Below, piece by piece: positions 27,516 through 34,160 of a stretch of DNA of 55,956 nucleotides. Below the pieces are notes generated by a model. The model worked only from the letters and a program-made list of their open reading frames with translations, ran no database searches and was not told where the DNA came from. The translations under genes were made by a program, and so were the position numbers. Each line of letters starts with the position of its first letter. Position 1 is the first letter of the stretch. Source of the stretch: Oscillospiraceae bacterium (GTDB lineage Bacteria > Bacillota > Clostridia > Oscillospirales > Ruminococcaceae); the NCBI GenBank assembly GCA_017460835.1, contig JAFUAD010000056.1:1-55956 (forward strand), given 5' to 3'.

Positions 27516-27956
27516 TTATGGGAGAAGCGGCTTTTCCATGCGGATGCAGCGGAAGGTATCGCCGCAGATTTCCGCGCCCGGAACGGTCTGATAGCCGAGC
27601 TTTTCATAAAAGCCGGTTTTTTCGAGGCGCGATTCCAGAACGGCGGTGACGAAGCCGAGCTCTGCCGCCCACTGCTCCGCCTCCTGCACGACGGCTCTGC
27701 CGAGCCCTTTTCCGCGGTATTCCTCCAGCACGACGATCCTGCCGAGCATAACGCGCTCTGTGTCGATCGCATAAAGCCTGCCGGTCGCGACGGGCAGCAC
27801 GCCGTCATAGAGCACGATGTATTTCGTATCGGGGGTGTCGTGTTCATCGAATTCCTGCTCCGGGGAAATCCGGTGCTTGACCGCCATCGCGGCGATGCGG
27901 ACATAATACGCGCCGGTGCGCTGCGCGAGGGTCTCCGTTCGGACAGCCTTGATCAT
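27516..27956 (-). CDS. GNAT family N-acetyltransferase
   Basis: A 146-residue protein of typical GNAT size. The acetyl-CoA-binding motif A is visible as LGRIVVLEEYRGKGLGRAVVQEA, with the Q/RxxGxG/A signature RGKGLG. LEKTGFYEKLGYQ is the usual C-terminal motif B. The substrate cannot be predicted. AAAGGAGCG precedes ATG 27956. Confidence 0.9.
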   Translation of the reverse strand: MIKAVRTETLAQRTGAYYVRIAAMAVKHRISPEQEFDEHDTPDTKYIVLYDGVLPVATGRLYAIDTERVMLGRIVVLEEYRGKGLGRAVVQEAEQWAAELGFVTAVLESRLEKTGFYEKLGYQTVPGAEICGDTFRCIRMEKPLLP

Positions 27957-27972
27957 AGTTTTCGCTCCTTTC

Positions 27973-28011
27973 TTAAAAAAAACCGCGGAGCATGCAGTAT
28001 GCCCCGCGGTT
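27973..28011 (-). terminator. terminator of zinc-ribbon paralogue 1
   Basis: ACCGCGGGGCAT on the minus strand pairs with ATGCTCCGCGGT (one mismatch), followed by eight Ts. It lies between the gene at 28021 and the GNAT gene. Confidence 0.88.
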
Positions 28012-28020
28012 CGTGTCAGA

Positions 28021-28920
28021 TCAATGAACATCAACAAACCTCGACAGTCTGATGGAATCTTCGTAGCCCACAATGACCTTCCAGCCGCCGCCGCCGTTGC
28101 CGAGCTTTGCAACATAGAGATAGCCGGTATCGGCATAGTGGTCATCGCTGCCCCTGAGCGAGAAGCGAACCTTCAGCTTATAAGCCTTCTTTACAGTTGC
28201 CTCGGTGCCGTATTCATCCACGATGTACTCTTCGAGCTGTTCGACTGCCTTCTTTTTGAGCTCGGTCGCCTTGCGGATGTCAATGGAACACTTGAGGCTA
28301 TCGCCGTATTCATCCTCAAGTTCTTCCTCCATTTCTTCGTTGGCTTCTTCGAGCTCCTCCTTGAACTCGTCTTTTCCGTATTCTTCCTTCCACTGGTCGA
28401 TGATATCATCCGGGACGCAGGCATCAAAAATGCGCTCGTAATCGCACTTCTGAATACCCTTCTGCAAATCCTTGACAGCGCCCTCATAGCCCCAGCTGAC
28501 GCAGAAGATCAGGATAAACAGTGCAATGATCGCCGCGAGAATGCCGCCGCAGATCGCGCCGAGCTTGATCTTGGTGTTCTTGTCGCCGTTCTTGAATTTG
28601 TCAATCAGCGAGCCAAAGAAATTCTTGACATTGTTGACAATCTCGGTGAACTTGTTGCCGGCCTTCGGCTGTGCCTGTGCATATGCACCGCCTGCCTGCG
28701 CATAGCCTGCCTGCTGCTGGTAGCCCTGAGCCTGCCGTGCAGCGGCCGCGCCCTGACAGGTACACGGTACGCCTACCGGAATCTGTCTGCCGCAATACTC
28801 ACAGAATGTGGTCGGTGCCGATGCGGGTGCTGCCGCCTGACCCCGTGCTGCCTGTGCTCCGGAACAGTTACAGAGCTGTCCGTCCGGAACCTGCTGTCCG
28901 CAAAATTCGCAAAATGCCAT
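28021..28920 (-). CDS. double zinc-ribbon, one-TM protein (paralogue 1)
   Basis: A 299-residue protein. Two small zinc-binding knuckles (C4/C7/C17/C19 and C40/C43/C53/C55) are followed by a Gln/Ala/Gly/Tyr-rich linker, one TM (about 121-143), and an outer domain of about 155 residues with a highly charged Glu/Lys helical segment and the end YLYVAKLGNGGGGWKV. The outer domain recalls small NTF2-like (DUF4878-type) domains, which is only a guess. Function unknown. GGAGG precedes ATG 28920. Minus-strand promoter: TTGACA 29014-29019, 17 bp, TATAAT 28991-28996. It is a tandem duplicate of the gene at 29107-29985. Confidence 0.82.
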   Translation of the reverse strand: MAFCEFCGQQVPDGQLCNCSGAQAARGQAAAPASAPTTFCEYCGRQIPVGVPCTCQGAAAARQAQGYQQQAGYAQAGGAYAQAQPKAGNKFTEIVNNVKNFFGSLIDKFKNGDKNTKIKLGAICGGILAAIIALFILIFCVSWGYEGAVKDLQKGIQKCDYERIFDACVPDDIIDQWKEEYGKDEFKEELEEANEEMEEELEDEYGDSLKCSIDIRKATELKKKAVEQLEEYIVDEYGTEATVKKAYKLKVRFSLRGSDDHYADTGYLYVAKLGNGGGGWKVIVGYEDSIRLSRFVDVH

Positions 28921-28990
28921 AATACTTCCTCCGTTTCTTTGATACGGCACAGATTGTGTATTCTGCCCGCCGTACATACTATATAAAGCT

Positions 28991-29019
28991 ATTATATCAT
29001 ATTCGACAAATCTTGTCAA
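28991..29019 (-). promoter_or_regulatory. promoter of zinc-ribbon paralogue 1
   Basis: TTGACA, 17 bp, TATAAT on the minus strand; a consensus match in both boxes. Confidence 0.85.
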
Positions 29020-29106
29020 TCGTTTTTACCGAACTTTTTGCAGCAGCAGAAAACTGCGGTTCATTCCGGATGCTCAGCGGTTCCTGTGATATCCGGGACT
29101 GTCCGT

Positions 29107-29985
29107 TTACGACAGTCGAGCTTCCAGATCCATAGAATCAGAATAACCCATGATGACCTTCCAGCCGCCGCCGCCGTTGCCGAGCTTTGCGACATAGAGA
29201 TAGCCGGTATCGGAATAGCGGTCATCGCTGCCCTTGATAGAGACATGAACCTTCAGCTTATATGCCTTCCTGACAGTTGCCTCGGATTCAAAGCGGTTCG
29301 CCACATAGTCTTCGATGTCTTCCAGCTTCTTTTTCGAGAGCTCCGTCTTCTTGCGGATATCAATTGTGCACTTGATGTTATCGCCGAGATCATCCTCAAT
29401 GTCTTCCTGAAACTCCTCGCTGCGTTCTTCGAGCATATCCTTGAACTCGTCTTTTCCGTATTCTTCCTTCCACTGGTCGATGATATCATCCGGGACGCAG
29501 GCATCAAAAATGCGCTCGTAATCGCACTTCTGAATGCCCTTCTGCAAATCCTTGACAGCGCCCTTGTAGCCCCAGCTGACGCAGAAGATCAGGAACAGCG
29601 CAATGATCGCTGCGAGGATGCCGCCGCAGATCGCATAGAGCTTGATCTTGGTGTTCCTGTCGCCGTTCCTGAATTTGTCAGCCAGCGAGCCAAAGAAATT
29701 CCTGACCTTATCCGGGAATCCGCCCGTCTTCGGCTGCGCCTGTGCATATGCCCCGCCGGGCTGCGGATAGCCTGCCTGCTGCGGATAGCCCTGAGCCTGC
29801 CGTGCAGCGGCCGCGCCCTGACAGGTACACGGTATGCCTGCCGGGATCTGTCTGCCGCAATACTCACAGAATGTGGTCGGTGCCGATGCGGGTGCTGCCG
29901 CCTGACCCCGTGCTGCCTGTGCTCCGGAACAGTTGCAGAGCTGTCCGTCCGGAACCTGCTGTCCGCAAAATTCGCAAAATGCCAT
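29107..29985 (-). CDS. double zinc-ribbon, one-TM protein (paralogue 2)
   Basis: A 292-residue protein with the same layout as its downstream neighbour. The first 60 residues, the TM, and the DYERIFDACVPDDIIDQW region are almost identical. The charged central part of the outer domain has diverged (EERSEEFQEDIEDD versus EANEEMEEELEDE), which suggests a recent duplication with diversification of the outer face. GGAGG precedes ATG 29985. It has its own consensus promoter. The 120-base gap to the next gene has only a weak hairpin, so some read-through is likely. Confidence 0.82.
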   Translation of the reverse strand: MAFCEFCGQQVPDGQLCNCSGAQAARGQAAAPASAPTTFCEYCGRQIPAGIPCTCQGAAAARQAQGYPQQAGYPQPGGAYAQAQPKTGGFPDKVRNFFGSLADKFRNGDRNTKIKLYAICGGILAAIIALFLIFCVSWGYKGAVKDLQKGIQKCDYERIFDACVPDDIIDQWKEEYGKDEFKDMLEERSEEFQEDIEDDLGDNIKCTIDIRKKTELSKKKLEDIEDYVANRFESEATVRKAYKLKVHVSIKGSDDRYSDTGYLYVAKLGNGGGGWKVIMGYSDSMDLEARLS

Positions 29986-30055
29986 AATACTTCCTCCGTT
30001 TCATTGATACGGCACAGATCGTGCATTCCGGCCGTCATCATTACGAGATAAATTT

Positions 30056-30084
30056 ATTGTATCATATCCGGCAAAGCATGTCAA
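30056..30084 (-). promoter_or_regulatory. promoter of zinc-ribbon paralogue 2
   Basis: Minus strand TTGACA (30079-30084), 17 bp, TACAAT (30056-30061). Confidence 0.82.
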
Positions 30085-30143
30085 TGAAATAAACAAAAAT
30101 TCTTCATATATTTTTCGGGGATATCATGCGGCCGCGGCGCCGA

Positions 30144-30172
30144 TTGACAAAGCGCCGGAAACATGCTATAAT
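30144..30172 (+). promoter_or_regulatory. promoter of cysteine desulfurase-mnmA operon
   Basis: TTGACA (30144-30149), 17 bp, TATAAT (30167-30172), about 50 bases before the start codon. Confidence 0.88.
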
Positions 30173-30228
30173 TTAGTGGAAAATTCCGACCGAACCGAAT
30201 AAGTGAAAAGAAGGGAGGCATCCGGGCG

Positions 30229-31389
30229 ATGATCTATGCAGATCACGCGGCAACAACCGCGATGAGCCGCGCCGCGCTGGAAATACTGCTGCGGTATTCG
30301 GGCGAGCTTTACGGGAACCCTTCTGCGCTGTATACCTTCGGGCAGCGGGCAAAGCGCGTGCTGGAGGATGCGCGCAGCGAAACCGCCGCGCTGCTCCATG
30401 CGGATGCAAAGGAGCTGACCTTCACCTCCGGCGGCAGTGAATCGGACAATCAGGCGCTCCGCTCCGCCGCAGCGATCGGAGCGGCAGCGGGCAGGCGGCA
30501 TATTGTCTCAACGGCATTTGAGCATCACGCCGTTCTGCGGACGCTCGAACAGCTCCGGCGCGAGGGCTTTTCCGTGACGCTGCTGCGGGTGCCGGAATCC
30601 GGCATCGTCCGCGCAGAGCAGGTCGCCGCCGCAATCCGCGGGGACACCTACCTTGTCTCCGTGATGTTCGCGAACAACGAGATCGGCACGATCCAGCCGG
30701 TCGCGGAGATCGGCGCAGTCTGCCGCGAACGGGGCGTGCTGTTCCATACGGACGCGGTGCAGGCTGCCGGCCATCTCGAAATCGACGTAAAATCGCAGAA
30801 TATTGATCTGCTTTCGCTTTCCGCGCATAAATTTCACGGCCCGAAGGGAATCGGCGCACTCTATGCACGGCGCGGCATCCGCCTGACACCGCTGATCTGC
30901 GGCGGCGCACAGGAGCGGGGCGTCCGCGCAGGGACAGAGAACGCTCCGGCTGCCGCGGCAATGGCGGCGGCGCTTTCCGAATGCTGTGCGCAGCTCCCGC
31001 AGATGCAGGAAAAGCTCACGCGGCAGCGCGACCGGCTGATCGAGGGGCTTTCTGCGATCCCCGGCAGCATCCTGAACGGCGACCGCCTGCAACGCCTGCC
31101 CTCAAATGTCAATTTCAGCTTTCCGGGGATTGAGGGGGAAACGCTGCTGCTTTTGCTCGATCAGCGGGGCATCTGTGCATCCTCCGGCAGCGCGTGCGCA
31201 TCGGGCTCTGCCGAACCGAGCCATGTGCTGACGGCGATCGGGAGAGACGCGGAGACCGCGCGCGGCTCGCTGCGCCTGACCATCGGCAGGGAGACGACCG
31301 ACGCGGAGATCGAAGCGCTGATCGCCGCCGTAACCGAATGCGTCACCGCGCTGCGCAGCCTGATGCATGACAGGAGTGACAACACATGA
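30229..31389 (+). CDS. cysteine desulfurase (NifS/IscS type)
   Basis: A 386-residue PLP enzyme that takes sulfur from cysteine as a persulfide. The PLP lysine is K201 in SLSAHKFHGPKG, and the persulfide Cys is C323 in SSGSACASG. AGTENAP and the N-terminal DHAATT motif are normal for the family. The next gene is mnmA, whose start overlaps this stop (ATGA), so the enzyme most likely supplies sulfur for tRNA 2-thiolation. No IscU-type scaffold is nearby. GGGAGGCATC precedes ATG 30229. Confidence 0.94.
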   Translation: MIYADHAATTAMSRAALEILLRYSGELYGNPSALYTFGQRAKRVLEDARSETAALLHADAKELTFTSGGSESDNQALRSAAAIGAAAGRRHIVSTAFEHHAVLRTLEQLRREGFSVTLLRVPESGIVRAEQVAAAIRGDTYLVSVMFANNEIGTIQPVAEIGAVCRERGVLFHTDAVQAAGHLEIDVKSQNIDLLSLSAHKFHGPKGIGALYARRGIRLTPLICGGAQERGVRAGTENAPAAAAMAAALSECCAQLPQMQEKLTRQRDRLIEGLSAIPGSILNGDRLQRLPSNVNFSFPGIEGETLLLLLDQRGICASSGSACASGSAEPSHVLTAIGRDAETARGSLRLTIGRETTDAEIEALIAAVTECVTALRSLMHDRSDNT

Positions 31390-32465
31390 AAACAGCACTG
31401 ATCGCGATGAGCGGCGGCGTCGATTCGAGCATCGCCGCATATCTGACGCAGCAGGCAGGCTATTCCTGCATCGGCTGTACGATGAAACTGTATGAAAATG
31501 CGGATGCGAATATTCCGCGGGAGAACACCTGCTGCTCGCTCGATGATATCGAAGATGCGCGCAGCGTCGCCTTCCGGCTGGATATGCCGTACTATGTCTT
31601 TCAGATGACCGATCTGTTCCGCGAAAAGGTCATCCGGAAATTCTGCGATGCATACTGCGCGGGCAGAACGCCCAACCCCTGCATCGACTGCAACCGCTAC
31701 CTGAAATTTGAGGCGCTGCTGGCGCGTGCGGATGCCCTGCACTGCGATAAGATCGTGACGGGGCACTATGCGCGCATTGAGGAGACCGACCGGGGCTATT
31801 TGCTGAAGAAGGCCGCCGATCCCGCAAAGGATCAGAGCTATGTGCTCTATATGCTGACGCAGGCGCAGCTCGCGCGCATCCTGTTTCCGCTCGGCGGACT
31901 GCAAAAGCAGCAGGTGCGGGCGCTGGCCGAAGCGCAGGGCTTTGTCAATGCGCACAAGCACGATTCGCAGGATATCTGCTTTGTGCCGGACGGCGACTAT
32001 GCCCGCGTCATCGAGACGCAGACCGGCATCACGCCGGAGCCCGGAGATTTTGTTGATTTGCAGGGCAATGTGATCGGGCGGCACGACGGGCTGATTCACT
32101 ATACCGTCGGGCAGCGGCGCGGGCTCGGCATCGCGATCGGCAAGCCCGCCTATGTCTGCGGGCTCGATGTGCCGGGGAACCGCGTTGTCATCGGCGAAAA
32201 CGCGGATTTATTCCGCAGAGCCTGCATCGTCACCGGCATCAACTGGATATCCGGCGAGCCGCCGCAGGAGCCGGTGCGCTGCGAGGCGAAGATCCGATAC
32301 CGCCACCCCGGACAGCCCGCGCTGCTGGAATTCACGGATTCCGATACTGCCCGGCTGACCTTTGATGCGCCGCAGCGCGCGATTACGGCGGGGCAGGCGG
32401 CGGTGTTCTATGACGGGGACACCGTGCTCGGCGGCGGGGAAATCCTTAGAACAGAGAACGAATAA
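31386..32465 (+). CDS. mnmA: tRNA-specific 2-thiouridylase
   Basis: A 359-residue enzyme that makes 2-thiouridine at the wobble base of Lys, Glu and Gln tRNAs. The ATP-binding PP-loop is MSGGVDSS (8-15). C102 (in CIDCNRYLKF) and C198 (in SQDICFVP) are the catalytic Cys pair, and the tRNA-binding VGQRRGLG motif is present. The length is typical. It is translationally coupled to the cysteine desulfurase upstream, a common Firmicutes arrangement. Confidence 0.96.
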   Translation: MKTALIAMSGGVDSSIAAYLTQQAGYSCIGCTMKLYENADANIPRENTCCSLDDIEDARSVAFRLDMPYYVFQMTDLFREKVIRKFCDAYCAGRTPNPCIDCNRYLKFEALLARADALHCDKIVTGHYARIEETDRGYLLKKAADPAKDQSYVLYMLTQAQLARILFPLGGLQKQQVRALAEAQGFVNAHKHDSQDICFVPDGDYARVIETQTGITPEPGDFVDLQGNVIGRHDGLIHYTVGQRRGLGIAIGKPAYVCGLDVPGNRVVIGENADLFRRACIVTGINWISGEPPQEPVRCEAKIRYRHPGQPALLEFTDSDTARLTFDAPQRAITAGQAAVFYDGDTVLGGGEILRTENE

Positions 32466-32507
32466 ACCCGCATTTCCGTGCATATGATGTGCAAAAGGAG
32501 TGATCGT

Positions 32508-32741
32508 ATGCCGGAGCAAAATGGGGAAAACTCCCTGCGCGATCTGTTTGCGGCGCAGGGAATCGTTGCAGTGCCGGCAGCCATTTTGGTGCTGGTGCTG
32601 CATATTTTTTCGCCGGATGATTGCAGGGCACTGCTGGCCGCGCTGCATCATGCCGCACAGGAAAGCCCGGAGATTCCGGAGCTCGTACACAGGCTTGTTT
32701 CGGCGGTGACGGCATGGTTTGCTTCCGGCTCCGCGGCATAA
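32508..32741 (+). CDS. small one-TM protein upstream of M50 protease
   Basis: A 77-residue protein not recognised as any family. It has a polar N-terminus, one hydrophobic stretch (about 20-34: IVAVPAAILVLVLHIF) and an amphipathic C-terminal helix. AAAGGAGTGATCGT before ATG 32508 is a strong ribosome binding site, and its end overlaps the protease gene by 28 bases. The size, topology and coupling suggest a partner or regulator of the protease, analogous in position to SpoIVFA before SpoIVFB, although no sequence similarity can be claimed. Confidence 0.65.
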   Translation: MPEQNGENSLRDLFAAQGIVAVPAAILVLVLHIFSPDDCRALLAALHHAAQESPEIPELVHRLVSAVTAWFASGSAA

Positions 32742-33289
32742 CGCTGCTCGCGGATTTCACCGCGCCGGCACTGCTCTGCCTGCTGATGCTGATGCAGCCG
32801 CAGGAGGCGGTCCTGCGGCTGCTTGGAGCATGCATATTACACGAAAGTGCGCACTTTTTCGCGGCTGCGCTGACCGGCCGGCGCCCGGATACGCTGCGGA
32901 TTTCCGCATCGGGGCTCTGCCTGACGCTGAAGCAGCCTGCGCTCTGCCCGCTGCCGGCGTATACCGCGATTCTGCTCGCCGGGTCGGGGGCAAATCTTGC
33001 GGCGGCAGCGGGATTTTTCGCGGCGGGATTCCCCGCAGCGGCGCTTGTGAATCTGGAGCTCGGGCTGTTCAATCTGCTCCCCTATCGCTGCACGGACGGC
33101 GGCACGCTGCTGTATCTGCTGCTCTGCCGGGCGGCGGTGCGGCGCAGCTTCCGGGTGCAGCGGGTCATGTGCGGGATTTCGCTGCTGACCTCGCTGCTGC
33201 TGGCGGCGGCCATGCTGTACTGCGGGGCGGGAAGCCCGGCACTCTGGGCAATGCTCGGGTATCTGAGCCTTTCGGCGGCCGGCGCGTGA
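32714..33289 (+). CDS. M50 site-2-type intramembrane protease (SpoIVFB-like)
   Basis: A 191-residue polytopic membrane protein. The zinc site HESAH (H43, E44, H47) lies in a hydrophobic segment, and the third ligand is D128 in NLLPYRCTDGG, the family's NxxPxxxxDG motif. The small size and lack of a CBS or PDZ domain fit short SpoIVFB-like proteases, which in Bacillus cleave pro-sigma-K during sporulation. The target here is unknown. ATG 32714 lies within the preceding small gene in another frame; GGCGGTGA gives a modest ribosome binding site, consistent with coupled translation. Confidence 0.85.
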   Translation: MVCFRLRGITLLADFTAPALLCLLMLMQPQEAVLRLLGACILHESAHFFAAALTGRRPDTLRISASGLCLTLKQPALCPLPAYTAILLAGSGANLAAAAGFFAAGFPAAALVNLELGLFNLLPYRCTDGGTLLYLLLCRAAVRRSFRVQRVMCGISLLTSLLLAAAMLYCGAGSPALWAMLGYLSLSAAGA

Positions 33290-33365
33290 ACCGGCCGTCA
33301 TATTGCATCCCATCAGCCGAAGCAGTCATCCGCATGCCGCAGAGCATACATCCATTACAATAAAT

Positions 33366-33407
33366 ACAACAAAAAGAAAACCGATACGGGCTTTCCGCAT
33401 CGGTTTT
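33366..33407. terminator. bidirectional terminator at HU gene
   Basis: AAAACCGAT and ATCGGTTTT arms enclose CGG/CCG pairs; on the minus strand the stem is followed by CTTTTTGTTG. It lies 10 bases past the HU stop and can also end the M50 transcript. Confidence 0.88.
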
Positions 33408-33416
33408 CGTGTAGGA

Positions 33417-33725
33417 TTACTTCTTTGCCTTCTTAGCCTTCTTTGCGGGCTTGGTGTTGACCTTTTCCTTCAGGGCAGCGCCTGCCTTGAATTTGACCTG
33501 GGTCGAAGCCGCGATCTTGATGGTCTCACCGTTTGCCGGATTGCGGCCGGTTCTTGCGGCTCTCTCAGCCGTCTCAAAGGTTCCGAAGCCGATGAGCTGC
33601 ACCTTGTCCTTCTTCTGAAGTGCATCAGAAACGACATTGATGAAAGACTTGAGCGCTGCGTCAGTGTCCTTCTTGGAAAGGCCGGTTTCATTTGCGATCG
33701 CATCGATCAGTTCTGCTCTGTTCAT
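33417..33725 (-). CDS. hup: HU family DNA-binding protein
   Basis: A 102-residue histone-like protein that bends DNA non-specifically. MNRAELIDAIANETGLSKKD and the HU signature GFGTFETAERAARTGRNPANGE are clear. The C-terminus carries an extra Lys/Ala/Pro-rich tail (KPAKKAKKAKK) beyond the usual 90 residues, probably adding non-specific DNA contacts. GGAGG precedes ATG 33725; the 10 extra upstream codons of the open frame are not needed. Confidence 0.96.
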   Translation of the reverse strand: MNRAELIDAIANETGLSKKDTDAALKSFINVVSDALQKKDKVQLIGFGTFETAERAARTGRNPANGETIKIAASTQVKFKAGAALKEKVNTKPAKKAKKAKK

Positions 33726-33781
33726 TTTTGTATTCCTCCAAATCATTACGCACACAGGGTCAGTCCCGTGTTGCTTTTTCT

Positions 33782-33810
33782 ATTATAGTACAAGAGCGGC
33801 AGTTTGTCAA
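33782..33810 (-). promoter_or_regulatory. HU promoter
   Basis: Minus strand TTGACA (33805-33810), 17 bp, TATAAT (33782-33787); full consensus, fitting high expression. Confidence 0.9.
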
Positions 33811-33848
33811 GAGGGAAACCCCGATTTTTCTGCAAATCTCCGCCCTTT

Positions 33849-33925
33849 CCGGTCATCGGAGGAGAAAAGCCGCGCCCGGCGGCGCAAAACGCTGCGGCAT
33901 CTGCCGGGCGCCGTGCAGTGACCGG
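33849..33925. repeat. nested inverted repeat between HU and CotH promoters
   Basis: Outer arms CCGGTCA (33849-33855) and TGACCGG (33919-33925) enclose inner arms GCGCCCGGC (33872-33880) and GCCGGGCGC (33903-33911). It lies upstream of both divergent promoters, outside either predicted transcript. Confidence 0.6.
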
Positions 33926-33939
33926 AGATGGTAAATTGC

Positions 33940-33968
33940 TTGACAAATCCGGGGAATTATGCTACAAT
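33940..33968 (+). promoter_or_regulatory. promoter of CotH-dockerin gene
   Basis: TTGACA (33940-33945), 17 bp, TACAAT (33963-33968). It produces a leader of about 185 bases that starts with a GCACAG/CTGTGC hairpin and contains an AAAGGAGG box (about 34028) far from the real start. No known riboswitch class is recognised in it. Confidence 0.78.
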
Positions 33969-34160
33969 ACAAGCGAAAACCCGCATAAATGGCACAGAAG
34001 CTGCTGTGCGGAGCAATTCTAATAGGCAAAGGAGGGCAGCAGATTACAAAAAACCTGTTTCATGTCAGGGGGAGCAAATACGGCGGACAAAAGGCTGCAC
34101 AAAAAAAGACGGCTGCGGTCCGGCTGAAAAAAGTCATGATAAACGGGGAGGATCTGAAGC

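Noticed and set aside
33969-34160. Cyclic-di-GMP or other known riboswitch in the CotH leader
   Set aside because: I could not match the conserved core of any class I know; only a simple hairpin is visible.
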